Assembly (NCBI GenBank): GCA_015499995.1
Contig: JADNRV010000026.1
Coordinates: 372,001 to 436,000, forward strand
Direction: 5' to 3'
Length of the DNA: 64,000 nucleotides
Source of the DNA: Flammula alnicola
Taxonomy: Eukaryota > Basidiomycota > Agaricomycetes > Agaricales > Strophariaceae
Position numbers and translations under genes: made by a program. The notes beneath the pieces are model-generated. The model was given only the letters and a program-made list of their open reading frames with translations. It did no database searches and was not told the DNA's origin. Shown piece after piece: positions 1-11,861 of this stretch (positions are counted from its first letter, which is position 1; each line of letters begins with the position of its first letter).

Positions 1-60
1 TCCAATCCAATTATGCCGACAAGAAACATACACGAAATGCCTGGCTAATCCCTAATGACT

Positions 61-2403
61 CTATATCACATATCTGTAATGCGGATGCCTATCTCCGAGT
101 CTCTGTCTATCCTCAGCAGACGGGGCTTCATACTCGTCTTTGCTTTGGCTGAGCACAAGATCGCGTCTCCGGTTCTCACGTCTCATCCAGGTAGAAAGAT
201 AGACGGTGACTAGGATAGCGAAGACGAGATAGCCGATCGCGATAATATGTGGCTTGCGGAAGCGATGTCCACTCAAACTGGGCCGATAGACGAGAACCCT
301 GACAAAAATGGGTTACTTCTTTTGCCCAAAATGCAAGAACAAGAAACTTACCCTGAAACGGCTCCAATGTCTCCTATGGTGATTTGCATGGCAACTGCAA
401 CTGCACGTTTCGTTTGAGCGGAAACATTCTCGCCTGGCCAACTAATGAGAAGCATGAGCACTCTTGCCTTCATTAGAAACAGGGAGACCAACCTAAGGAG
501 AAGAGCATTGCCTGTGTACACCCCGGCGGCCGCAAAAAGCGTGCCTACATATTGAGCACCCGCTGTAAAATAAACAATTGCTAAAGCCTTCGCTCTGGAA
601 AGAACACTGAATAATACTGACCTGTCTTGGTAGCTATCAAGATGATATAGCCTGGTAAAACAATTTGGGAATGTCAAGAGACCGCCAACGAAGTCAACAA
701 ACCTCACAAACCGATGATTGCTATCCCTGCTGCACCAATGATGAATGGTGCCCTGCGATCTACCCTCGAGGACAACCATACTGTACCCCAGATCGAGAGG
801 GCGGCGAGACTGTTCGGAGGGACGGTCATCCTATGAAGCAGAGCTTAGATTAGATCCTTTCTTGAAAGAAGACCAAATAGAGAGTTGACCAACAGTTGCG
901 CTTGCCAGCTTGCGAAGCCGAGACCTGTGATGATAGTTGGCTGAAAAAGAGGATGGGCCGATCTATATGCAACATAAACGGAGAAATACTTACCAAGAAG
1001 AGACTCAAAGAATAGAGAACAAAGGAAAAGCCGTGGAAGAGGAAGGCATAGCCCCAAACAAGATGGTCAGTCAAAGCCTGGCGGACATAGACCCATTCAA
1101 AGCTCTCAATGAGCCCTGCGTCAGAGTCTGCGTTGAGACGCTCCAAAAGTCGCTTCCTTTCTGATTCTGTCAGCTGAAATGATAGTATTTGGTGCCGTTT
1201 CATCAGCATTGACAGAGTGTTGCGTTGAGGGTGGAACATACGAATTTTGCTTTGTGTGACCAAGTGGGTACAATGAAATAGGCCAAAAGAGAAATCGCCA
1301 CTGTCAGAATACCCTCCAGGATGAAGATCCTATATCACCCATCAGGAGAGGAAGCACAGCTACGTTTGGCAAGACGCACCATTCCCAGCCTTTGCGACCA
1401 CCCACACCATCCATTTTCCCAATGGCAAAAGCAAGAATACCTATAAAGACGTTACGACTGAAGGTACAATGGCCAGTTTGTTGACTTACCACCAAAAGCG
1501 CCCGCAAGGGCAGCACCTCCAAAAAATATGGCCACTCGCCAACTACGTTCGCGTCTGCGATAATACACAGAGAAGACGTAGATAGTTCCTGGGAATAAAC
1601 CAGCTTCTGCGACGCCGAGAACTACGAGGAGATGGAATGAGACGACTGGAGAGAAAACATAAAGTAACGAGCTCACGGAATCGGATGCCAAATAATCCTG
1701 CCTTATTCTTGACAAGTCCTTGACCGACGCTCACAATTCCCCAAAGGAGGGTTATGGTGGGCAGCCAAATTTGCGGGTCGAAGCGCTTCAATCTGCCAGC
1801 CAAGAATTTGAGCAAGGTGCTGAGAAACATATGAAATCACCATACATGATCTATGCAGTATGTCAGCTGTCGTGCGAGTAAAAGTATTTGGGCGACGCAA
1901 ACGTACGTTGGCAGGAACCTCGAATATAACGTAGGCAATAAAGTATAAGGCAAGCGAAGTATTATACTCAGGCGGGATACATGCAGATCCTAAAAGTGGA
2001 TGAGTCGCATTCCAAGGGACTCCGTAATGATGATAGTTTCCGTACCGTGGTCAGGCCTAAGATTCTACACATAGTATGTATATGTTGAGAAAAAATCTTG
2101 CTCTTCAAAGGTCAACGACATACTTGGCATTTCCAATGTTTGTCCTTCGAATAAAGTCAGACACTCTCCAAAAGTCTGGCGGTAGAAACAGAACACATAC
2201 CTATCCAGAAAGCTCAGCAAGTATAGCAACGTTAAGATCGGGATAAGACTTATAACAAACGTCAGCGGGAATATGAAAGCACGATTAGCCAAAGAAGATG
2301 TATACCGTAGATCTATCTTTCTGACGAGAGCCTTGTCTTCGGGAGTGTTGAAGTCGTCAGTGGTAGTATCTGAGCCTTTCTCTGACGCAGCCTTGAGAGA
2401 CAT
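61..2403 (-). CDS. MFS transporter, anion:cation symporter (Dal5/Tna1-like) family
   Basis: Plasma-membrane permease of the major facilitator superfamily, closest in pattern to fungal allantoate/nicotinate/vitamin permeases; the substrate cannot be told. The spliced N-terminus runs MSLKAASEKG...KIDLR, then LIPILTLLYLLSFLDR, RTNIGNAKILGLTT, YNTSLALYFIAYVIFEVPAN, GVAEAGLFPGTIYVFSVYYRR and WIFILEGILTVA, which are the usual landmarks of TM1-6. The C-terminal half contains GYAFLFHGFSFVLYSLSLFLPTI and AGVYTGNALLLSWPGENV, and a short hydrophilic tail ends at the stop at 61-63. About a dozen introns of roughly 50-60 bases separate the exons; one exon (RTNIGNAK) is only about 21 bases long. The ATG at 2401-2403 was chosen because an upstream in-frame extension is not conserved in type. 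The neighbour upstream is the divergent vma6 gene. The family call is secure; the transported compound is unknown. Confidence 0.88.
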
Positions 2404-3043
2404 GGTTGCCGCAAGAAAAGTTGGGCTATCGGTCAGGCCAACAATCAACCCAGAGCAGATGCATTATGTACATTTTAAGCGCGAAGCGTGCACAAAAACA
2501 TGTACTTTGGAGAAATGAACAGTGTCGCGCAAGAAGCTCCAGGTATTGCGCCATGCCCGGGTGTAAGATGCCAGCATCCGACAGCCCTGGATATCATCAG
2601 GGGAGTGTGGGGATGAAAGGGTGCAATGCAGATCATATCGTGGAACTCCGTGGGGGTTAACAAGTGCATTTATTTATTCATTCGTTGAATGCAGAAATAT
2701 GTGCGTGCTAGCTCGCCATGTCGCAATTTTTCAGGTTTTTGCAATTGATTGGCAGGTGCTTGGGAGTTTGATCCTAGAGTAGAGATAATTTTAGAACCTC
2801 GAGACCACTAGATTCCGGACTGACTGGAACAGTGGAAGTCGTTGGCGCTCAAAGAGTCGGCTCAGGAAGAGAGAAGTATCGGGTCATCATGAATATACTT
2901 AGTACTAGAGACTGGTGAACGACTCGAGGATGAGCGTTCTGAGTGTGCTTATGTCATCCCGCTCAGTGAGAAGGCGTGAGAAGGCGTTGTCACTGGTTCC
3001 GCTGAGCGCTCAGCGTCATTGGCCGTAGACGACGTATAACTTC
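2404..3043. promoter_or_regulatory. Divergent intergenic region between the MFS gene and vma6
   Basis: 640 bases hold the 5' flanks of both genes. I see no coding exon, tRNA or clear repeat apart from a short AGAAGGCGTG duplication near 2970-2985. No specific operator can be named. Confidence 0.5.
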
Positions 3044-4345
3044 ATGGAGGCCCTTTTCTTTAATGTAACGTATTTTTCTCCTTTATTTCTCGTTCATAAG
3101 GCTAAACTTACACATAAGTCGATGAACAGGTCAATAGCGGGTTCCTCGAGGCAATCGTAAGAGGATACAGAGCTGGCATCCTGACTCAAAACCAATACGC
3201 GAACTTGGCCCAGTGCGAGACGTTGGAAGGTGCGCTTCAGTGCCCTACTAACACCTGCAGACATCGGACTCATCCTTTCTCAAGATTTCCGAACGCAGCT
3301 GTCAGCCACGGATTATGGCAACTTCCTCGCCAACGAACCTCTACCCATCTCAACGTCTACCATCGCCGACAAAGCTACCGGAATCTTGGTTGATCAGTTC
3401 AACTATTTGCGAAACAATGCAGTGCAGCCTTTGGCAAAGTTCTTGGACTACATTACGTGAGTCTTCTGAACCATCTAATTCGCTGAGGTGTATTCAATAA
3501 ACTCGTTCAACAGCTACGCATATATGATCGACAATGTCGTCCTGTTGATTACCGGAACGTTGCACGAACGTGATACGCATGAACTGATCGGTCGCTGTCA
3601 TCCTTTGGGTGTGTTCGACACTATGCCTGCCCTATGTGTCGCTACAAACGTGGAGGAACTTTACCAAAGTGTCTTGGTGGAAACACCTCTTGGTGCGCAA
3701 CAATTTGCTTACTTTTCGCATTTCTAATGCACGTCTTCCAGCTCCTTACTTCAGGGACTGCCTTTCCGCGACAGATTTAGATGATCTCAACATTGAGATT
3801 ATCGTAATACTGTATACAAGGCCTACCTGGAGGACTTCTACAACTTCTGCACAACTTTGGGCTCGCCCACCTCGGACGTGATGCACAGGATCCTCGCATT
3901 TGAAGCAGACCGTCGCACAGTAAACATTACCATCAACTCCTTCGGCACGGAGCTGTCAAAGGAGCAGCGCGCCAAACTCTTCCCAGCCATCGGTCGACTC
4001 TGGCCTGAGGGCAACAACCAGCTCGCGAGAGCGGACGACATCGACCAGGTCCGTCTGGCATGCGAGGGCGTTTCCGAGTATCGTTCCTTCTTCAACGACG
4101 TGGGCTCATCGCAGGGCAACGGTAATGGCTACGACGACCTCGGCACGGCCTCCCACCTCGAAGACCGCTTCTTCAGAACGGAGGTACACCTGAACAAGCA
4201 AGCGTTCTTGCAGCAGTTCCAGTACGGTATATTCTACAGCTACATGAAGTTGAAGGAGCAGGAGATCCGCAACTTGACCTGGATTGCGGAGTGTATTGCG
4301 CAGGATGCGAAGGATAGGATACAGGACTTCATACCCATCTTCTGA
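3044..4345 (+). CDS. vma6: V-type ATPase V0 subunit d (AC39/Vma6), with one apparent frame break
   Basis: Subunit d links the rotating proteolipid ring to the central stalk of the vacuolar proton pump. Exons: 3044-3064 (MEALFFN), 3130-3229 ([20 protein letters not shown]...CETLE), 3285-3456 ([15 protein letters not shown]...FLDYIT), 3514-3692 ([20 protein letters not shown]...), then 3742-4345, which ends FIPIF like animal and yeast homologues. Signature stretches such as [40 protein letters not shown] and [14 protein letters not shown] make the family certain. In the last exon the frame breaks at 3801-3805: NIEII is read in one frame and [13 protein letters not shown] in the next, as if one C were missing from ATCCGT. 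No intron of workable size explains it. It is therefore either a sequence error or an inactivating change; intact flanking conservation favours error. The 3230-3284 intron was chosen because it gives the spacing CETLEDF seen in the family. Confidence 0.93.
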
Positions 4346-4592
4346 TCCTCTCAAGCCTCTGTAGTTCATGCGTGTCAACATAATCGGACATTGATAATTT
4401 ATCTCGGGTTCTGATACAACCGACCGACATTATTTGCTCTATTGCATGCAAATGCAGATGAAGAATATAAAATATACAGATGAACTAATGATACATTTCT
4501 AAGAATAACGAAGTGATACAGCTAGTCATTAAGCAATTATCGGTAAAGGGTATGACACAACCAGTTGTGTTTGAATCGTCAGTATCGTAACC

Positions 4593-6831
4593 TCATTCTG
4601 CGGTCGCGCTGGCGACAAATGCGTTGAAGTTGTAGGTCTGCGGGCTCCCCTGGAACGTGAAATCCGTTGGGTTAAGTTCGACAATGGTCTGGCCATCGCG
4701 CTCGATAACACCCTTCATCGTGCCGCCAGGAGTGATAGGAATGGCGAGTTTCGACAGGCCAGCGGGCACCTGGAACGTCTTGGAATCGTTGGAGTTGGAT
4801 GAAGTTGATAGGGTAACGGTTGAAGGAGCAGTGGTCAACACGACGGCCCAGACAGCATCTTCAAACTACAAGGAAAAAATTGATTACTGTTAGGTACTAA
4901 CTTTAAGGTAGAGGGAAAAAGGGAGCAATAAGACGCACAAGTTGGAAGTTTGTAGGTTGGGGGACGGGGTCGGGGCTCTGTGCATTGGTAGAGTGTGGGC
5001 GAGACCACATAAAAATCTTATCCTTCTGGATCTCAGGGTATTGTCCAGTCTTGAATGCAGTGGAATAATATTGTGTAAGTTCCAGCCAAGCTATTTTTTG
5101 CTGTCAGTCACTTCAGGACAAGCAGAGGGAAAAAAGGATAGACGCACCGGTATGGTTCATTCCGTCTGTCCATGCTTGACTATTGGGCTGGGCTCCTTTA
5201 TAGGGCCGATATAGTGTGACTCGCCATAATCATTCCAAGTGAGAACTTCGACGACATCGAACTGGTCGCGCGAGCTAATAAGAGATTCCCATCTCTTCGA
5301 GTAGAGGTGTTGGTCGGACAAGTAGATGAACTAGAAAATTGCGGATCAGTCATCAACATCTTGAGACGGGAAAGAACGGAGACATACGTTCTTATTGAAT
5401 GAATCTGGGCCATAATGGGTGAAGAACCAAGGAGAGACGGCCCCCATGTACGCTCTCTTCGAAGATTGCCCATCACGCGCCTGAATAGCCCCAGAAAGGG
5501 CCGCAAGTCCTGACAAATGTTGCTCATCCGTGGCTGTTGACCCAATGAACTGGGATAGCGCAAGCTGCATGTTGCTCAATACCGATGAGACAGAAGCTGA
5601 AAGGCTGTCCTCCACGTTTCCGGCACGGATGTGAGAAGGGACTTGCCGTAGTTTGCTGGCTACTGTTAAACTGCGACAGGGCATTCTGGGCAAAGGAAGT
5701 GGTAACTTGAATGGGCCAACCAGAGTTCCACTGTACGAATATAATAAGCTTCGTCATCTATGAGCGAGGAAATCAGAACACATACATTGAAGTCACCATC
5801 CATGACATCCGCGAAGTCCTTAAACGTGGTAGGATCGATGAAGAATGCAGGGACAAAGTAAATCTTTCCTTGAAGGTCAGGGTGCTGCGTGAATTGATTC
5901 TTCCAGCCATCTGGGACGCTTCCTTGACCAAAGTTACATGATTCTCCGGCAAATGTGGAGACAAAGGCTCGCGAATCATACTGCAGTTGGTTGGGATGAG
6001 AAGCATAAGAGTTGACAAGGTTGCGAAGATTTTGCGCATCATTAGGGAGGCGCAAGGGAAGGAGCTTTACAGAAATTGTCAACACACACCTCAATTGATC
6101 CAAAATAAGAAGACGACATACGACATATCAAGCGATAAGAAAAGCTTGAAATCAAGATTAGATTGTTGTGCAGCTTGATAACTATATAACAAGTTTAACA
6201 GGATTTCCTCGTTTAAAGGATTCGAGAGCACTCACGCGTCGGAAACACGGGCAGGTTGCCAATCATCCGTACCCATATTCAGAGCAAACCCATCGATACC
6301 GGAGGCATGCGCGAGGGCAATGTCGTCTGCCCAATCCTGGACCGTATAGGGGAATGTATTGCCGACCATATGGTGCGCGACAACATATTTTGTAGAACCA
6401 TTTGTAGGCGGTTGGGAAGGCTGAGAATTTGATGCAGCGGTCAAACTCGGGGCAGACGCTGAAGAAGAGGATGAAGAGGATGCTGGTTGTGAAGTTGTCG
6501 CTGTTGTAGGGGCAGCAGAAGGAGAGTTGGTCGGAGAAATTGTTCCCTCCGTCGGGGTTGGTTCGGCAACGGTGGAAGAACTCGCGGTCGCAATAGTTAA
6601 GCTCGAGATTGATAAAGAGGAGGAAGTATCGGCGGCGGCGACTAGGGTAATCGTGGACTGCTGCCTCTTCACGACGAAAGGTCTATGCCTCCGCTCTGGT
6701 GCAGCGTGTGCGTTCTGACTAGGAGACTTGTGGAGTTCCCCTGCGATCCTGACTCGTCGGAATGGAATCGCATATGCACTGACAACAGAAAAGAGCGTAA
6801 GCAAGCAGAATATAAGGGTCTTGAAATGCAT
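4593..6831 (-). CDS. Secreted GH71 alpha-1,3-glucanase (mutanase-like)
   Basis: Glycoside hydrolase family 71 enzymes cut alpha-1,3-glucan of fungal walls, in wall remodelling or mycoparasitism. A signal peptide (MHFKTLIFCLLTLFSVVSAYA) is followed by a KR site that Kex2 could cut, then a Ser/Thr/Pro-rich linker (about residues 70-145). The catalytic domain starts KYVVAHHMVGNTFPYTVQDW and continues through DDIALAHASGIDGFALNMGT, FVSTFAGESCNFGQGS, YFVPAFFIDP, AYMGAVSPWFFTHYGPDSFN and EVLTWNDYGESHYIGP; a C-terminal domain ends FNAFVASATAE. About eight introns; the 49-base one at 5534-5582 keeps the frame between SGWPIQVTT and ATDEQHLSG. One oddity: after a normal 57-base intron the expected SSFPCAS and the following NDAQNLRNLVN lie in different frames, as if a C were lost from the run at 6045-6047. 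A 32-base alternative intron would keep the frame but is too short to be likely. The linker and order are unusual in placing the linker before the catalytic domain. Confidence 0.9.
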
Positions 6832-7685
6832 GTCGAATCGTGAAAGAGTGAAATAAAAATGAATGAAGGAGCCGGCGCAGCCGAGGGAGAACAGCAAGAA
6901 TCTATGAAGGTAGAAAGTACTGAGAGAAAAAAAAATAAAAGAAAGAAAACGTTATATACAAGAGAGACAATACAGACCTCTGGCGTTGTTATGTTAAGCT
7001 TGGGTTAAGCTGTGGTTCGTGATTGAGAGTACAATGGCGGCCTGAAGGGACAATTGTCGGGTTTGCATGGCGCCTGGCGCACGGCCCGGTAATGCTTAGT
7101 CAGCTACCGCTCAAACACATCGACACAGATCGGATCGACATATGTAGCTTAATCCTACCCTCTTCCCATCCAAGAATGCTTTGAGAATGCTCCTTATCAA
7201 GCGATATCAAGCCAAGTCAGAGAGTTTCCATCGCGTCCACAAGGCAATAAAACTTCGATCTCATGAGGTGGCGGTTGAATCATGTGCCATAGTTCAATTC
7301 CCCAGTGAGACTACCGCAGTAGATCGCAGTACTAGTGTGGTAGTGGGAAGTTAACTCGGGGCAGGGTACATCGCGTAGGTATAAAAGAACTCCTGGCACA
7401 AGATAAGTAAGAGCCCGAGGCCATAAACCGAAGCGTCGCTTATTTCTCCTAGTAAAAGGAGAGAGGTCTATTGGATAGCAGCTCCCAAATTCTTTGGCTA
7501 TGCCATTTCGCACACTACCACTGTCTGGCCATGCGGCTATTCACATCCGTCAGGTCGCGCGATTCGCGATACAAACTATCAAATGCTCGAAAAGAGTTAC
7601 TCTGCTTCGAATCTATCTACTGATCCTCGCATGCCTCCATCATATGTGAGGCCGTCGCAGCAAAATGACGATGAATCCAAACCGA
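6832..7685. other. Intergenic stretch, upstream of the GH71 gene and downstream of sec14
   Basis: About 850 bases without a supported gene. The part nearest the GH71 start is A-rich, with a run near 6927-6950. Reading frames here are short and look like no known protein. Confidence 0.45.
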
Positions 7686-9081
7686 TCACGAATCCTCGAC
7701 TTCCAGCACCGAAACGCTCTGCACTAAAGACGAATCCGGAGGCTTGATATCCTCCTCACTCTGCGATTCCACTGCCCCGACAACTTCACCCTTCTTTGCC
7801 TGAGCTTTCGGCCCCCATCCTACTCTTCCATCCTGCCAAGGACCCGCCCCGCTCAGATGACACCCACCTACATGACTACAAGTGCATTTTCCACCGAGAG
7901 AGTCCGGCAGATTCTCCGCGTCGATCAACTCCAGAAGCACATCCTTATAATCGTGTCCCAGTATGTCGATTTTCGCCACGGTTTCCTTCGACAACCACGG
8001 TTTTATCGCGTTCCATATCATCGTAAACGTTGCCGGCGCGTTTATGATGGCCAGCTGTCCCATTCTGCGAGAGTTGTCGTAGAGGTGTAGGAGTACATCC
8101 CAGAAAAGTGGAACTTACGTTTCGGGATAGTAGTCCTGCGACACTTGGAAGGAATTCCGCACGAGCGATTTCATTTCCCAAAATGCGCCGAGTCTTTTCA
8201 ACGCACGTCGTACCAGGGGTTTTCAGAGGAACAGGCAATAGAATGGAAATCCACCTACCCAAATCCTTCGAGATCGACTATTACGAATGCTGTTCCGATA
8301 GGTTCCCCGGCAGCGCGTGCGGCGGCGGGGAGTACTTCTCTAGTGAGCTGTTGTCGTATGGTTCAGTACGAAATATACGTATGAAAAAAAATGATGACTT
8401 ACGCACTCAGCGTTGACAAGAAATGTTTGCCAGTGTCTCTCTGGTGTGCAAACTTTATACAATTTGCCGAGATTCATACCGCCGAAGAGTTGTATGTTCA
8501 GAGGACGCCCTTTCTGCCAGACTATGTAGTTTCTTCCAAGATGGAGTGCCAAAACTAACCTTGTCGGTCTACGCATATAGCGATTAGTAGCGTCCAACAC
8601 CCTAGCAAGTAGGATGACTTGCCTTATGGAACCACATTGGCCAACAGTCGAATACAGCTTCACGCTCGGGGTACTGTTGAGTTTCTGGTGAGCCAGAGCC
8701 ATTCTTTCGATGCAATCGCTCTCGAAAGGGAGCCGACAGCGATGCCAGTGAACACTCACATCAAATGGATCTGTATTCTTATACATCTCGTCAAGCCCAA
8801 TACCACCTACAGTCTTCCGCCAATGCTGACATTCTTTGAACATTTTCTTCGATTGTGCTAGGTCGAAATGCCGTGCCCGCAAGAACCTCCTACACACGGG
8901 AGAATGAGATCTTCGCTCAGCGAAACAGGAATCACAAATGCGAAAGAATAGTCTGGGGTGCTTACAGCAGCGTCTCATCGTCAGTGCCAATGCTGTCTCC
9001 CTCATGCAGTATGTCCTCCTCGACTAATTCCTCTCGGAATCGACTGAGAGTTTCAAGATGGTCGGCAGGTTGACCCGTCAT
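7686..9081 (-). CDS. sec14: Sec14-like phosphatidylinositol/phosphatidylcholine transfer protein
   Basis: Cytosolic lipid-exchange protein that supports Golgi secretion. The spliced product begins MTGQPADHLETLSRFREELV (CRAL-TRIO N-terminal helices), continues TLLRFLRARHFDLAQSKKMF and then the CRAL-TRIO lipid-binding domain: YPEREAVFDCWPMWFHKTDK, GRPLNIQLFGGMNLGKLYKV, LTREVLPAAARAAGEP, FVIVDLEGFGLGAFWEMKSL, FQVSQDYYPETMGQLAIINA, FTMIWNAIKPWLSKETVAKI and LPDSLGGKCTC. A variable acidic tail of about 60 residues follows. Eight or so introns; the one at 8569-8622 begins with GC (AAG|GCAAGT) instead of GT, and splicing there is needed for HK-TDK. An in-frame stop lies directly before the chosen ATG at 9079-9081, although a short upstream exon ending at a TAG acceptor just before it cannot be excluded. 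Confidence 0.92.
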
Positions 9082-10116
9082 TCAGAATTCTATAAGACGG
9101 CTGGCAAGTCGCTGGAAGTTGGGAATTGGATGGCGTGAACAGAATACGTCGAGTAGTGCCTTCACGGAGAGTCTACGTCAACTGGTATCGAAAGAACCCA
9201 AGTAACTGACATGGTCAGGATGGGTAAGCACATAGTGGCTTGATCATGGCGCCGAGAAGCTGTGCAGCATGCTGATTGCAGCCCATAATCAGTTCCCGGA
9301 GTATCACCGGTCCGGGCCGAACAGGCGTTCCTGAGGCATGTTCCTATTCAAATCACAACCGTGACGGCGTTCAACATTCAATATTCAATTTCGAAGCGGC
9401 CAAGTCATTCATCATCCCATCTGGCGACTCATTTCCGACAACGTTTAACAGGTTTAACCCCATGCGCTGCAGACAAAAAAAAAAGGGGGTTTAACAGAAA
9501 TGCAGAAATGAATTATGTTGTATCGCCAGTCTGCCTGCAGCTGGCAGTCGCGCGTATTCTGGCTCTCTGAAACTTATGGGCGATGGCAGGTCAGCGGCAA
9601 GACATCCTTTTTCATCATATGATCATTTGGTACTCATCTACGTGAAAACGATCATAATCATTTCAATAATCAGGAAGTGAATCGACTGGGTTGAACAAGT
9701 GCTAGTGCGACGCCAGGCTAGGGATGTGATGAAAGAGTTCTCCTCTCACCTTGGCCCTTCCGACCGAAAGCCTACCTTTGCAATAATCAAGGCAGGGTAA
9801 TGGAGGAGATAAACGGCTATGCGCCATTTACCTCGGCATGCAGAACAAAAGAAGATCAGGTAAGAGCATAAGCGTACATGCGAACAGATGCGAACCCACG
9901 TAAGTAAACCTAGCAGGATTCTCCCAAAAAGGTATCTTGGCCGCCAGTCCGCACCATATGTGCTACAGCCTACACCTGTGGATTCTAAAAGCTTATCAGC
10001 TGTTACCATCGGAATCGACCCAGCTCCTCCTTCGTTTGCAACGTTTAGCTCAAGTGAAAGAGTCGTCGAAAGCTGAAGCCAAAGAGGTATTGAGCGTTTG
10101 ATTACAGACCATTTAA
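9082..10116. promoter_or_regulatory. Divergent intergenic region between sec14 and the F-box gene
   Basis: About 1 kb with no coding signal I trust. It contains an A run followed by G's near 9473-9490 and AT-rich patches such as 9640-9680. It presumably carries both promoters. Confidence 0.45.
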
Positions 10117-11749
10117 ATGCTTACGGCAGTGGATACTCCAGATACTTACCGTGGACGTTCTGTCATTATGGGAAAGCTTGTACTCCACCTTGTGGACCTC
10201 CCAATGGACGTCATCTACGAAATTCTGGGTCATCTAGCAGTGGAAGATATCATCCGAAGTCGACAAGTACGGCATCGTATGCTCGCTTTGAGATCTTCTC
10301 TTACACGTCGCCTTTTTCTCTAGGTGTGTCGACGACTTTGTCAAGCAACTTGCCAAAGGAATGTTTGGATCAGCGTCTACGAACGTTCTAGTCTCCTTCT
10401 GCCAGAAGGACCACTACCATCCCAGTGTTCAGTTGAGCTAGAGGCTTCGCTCGTTCGCGCTGCAAAATTACACATTAATTGGACTTCACCTCGACCTCTT
10501 GTGTTTACCCAACGCCGTTTTCCTCGTGTTCTTCCAACGTACGATTTTGACGCGAACGTGATATCTGGCCGGTACTTGCAATTGGCAGAAAGAGACGGTA
10601 TTTCCTGGTATGACCTCGATGCAACCGACATGAGCAAACCGATTTTGACCTATCCATGCCCGACGGTCATGCCATTGTCTGGGAACCTCAACTACCAGGT
10701 CAATGCAAATGGAGAGGGGCCTGATGTCGTCTGGGTGTCATTTGTAAGCCATGCACCAAGTAAAATGTGAGATCATCTGTTGACTTTTTCTCTTCATATC
10801 TTTAATGTTCTCCCTTTTAGCTTCATATTGAAAGCAAATTTTGGAAATATGGGGCCCAAGGTTGACCTTCATGCTGAATTATCGGCACAGGATGTAACCT
10901 CCATTGAGATGGGCCATGATTGGCTTCTACCTATCAGAGAATTCGCATCGCCCGACAGTTTCATGGATCTGTTCCATATCCCGTCGCATTCTACTCTATA
11001 TTTACCGATGCACGTTAGTTCATGTTCTATTTTCCACCTAAAGTGCGCCTCATTATTAACGTCATCATGTCGCCCAGGAAAAAGTACAGAATCTGTCAGA
11101 TCTTCACAATTTGAACTACGCCATCACTCCGCGATTCTTGTTTCTCATGTTCTCGATGCGGAGCGAAACGCTAGTGGATATGTATCCTCTCCCAAAATTC
11201 GCGGATACCACAACGCCGCCACCGACACTTTCCGGACGCCTCATCCGGTCACACTCCGGTATATATCCGCATGCAATTTCGACAATACGGGTTGTCGAGA
11301 CATCCTTGGACCAACGTCAGCCAAAATGGCACACCCTGCCACAAGATACACACACCTCCTTCCTTGCCCTTGTCTATGTAAGTCGTTCGCCGAGAACTTG
11401 GACATCGAAAATAGGCCTCCATTTGTTCGATGTAACTGTGGATTCCAATGGAACTCTCACTTTTACTACTCAGTCCGAAACGGTACTTAACGTCGGAATT
11501 GCTACCACGTCACTGGCATTGAGTGCACGCGCAGGCATTTGCTTGGCAGTGACACATTCCTCGCCAGGTCCACTCATATTAGCGCATCGTATCCAACGGC
11601 ACCAGGACTCAAAGTGCAGCATGAGCGTCAAGACCCTCAAACCTCCGGATGGTTTGCAAAGTCGTGATATGCTCGCTTTCGATGGATTCAGAGGGAGACT
11701 TTGCTTAATTAATGGTTGGACCAACATCGACGTACTGGACTACGCATAG
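10117..11749 (+). CDS. F-box domain protein of the expanded basidiomycete type
   Basis: F-box proteins recruit targets to SCF ubiquitin ligases through Skp1. The motif is at the N-terminus: LVDLPMDVIYEILGHLAVED followed by IIRSRQVCRRLCQATCQRNVW after splicing. Exons: 10117-10266, 10324-10766, 10821-11013 and 11078-11749. The second donor (AAAAT|GTGAGA) was preferred over an earlier GTAAGC because only it keeps the next exon open (FILKANFGNMGPKVDL, HDWLLPIREF). The remaining 450 or so residues form a beta-rich region without a named domain, typical of the many lineage-specific F-box proteins in mushrooms, so the target is unknown. An internal ATG at 10168 (MGKLVLHLVDLPM) is an alternative start. 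The gene converges on its neighbour with a gap of about 110 bases. Confidence 0.85.
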
Positions 11750-11861
11750 TAAACTCGTGGTGGGATCTTTTCTCCGAGGTACAGCGCATGCAGTATATTG
11801 TACATGTAATACATCCTTTCAAACTTTCTTAGAATAATTCGTGGTATTCTCCAACGCGGTC

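Noticed and set aside
5534..5582. Apparent second frame shift in the GH71 gene
   Set aside because: A 49-base GT-AG intron with good ends restores the frame between the flanking conserved blocks.
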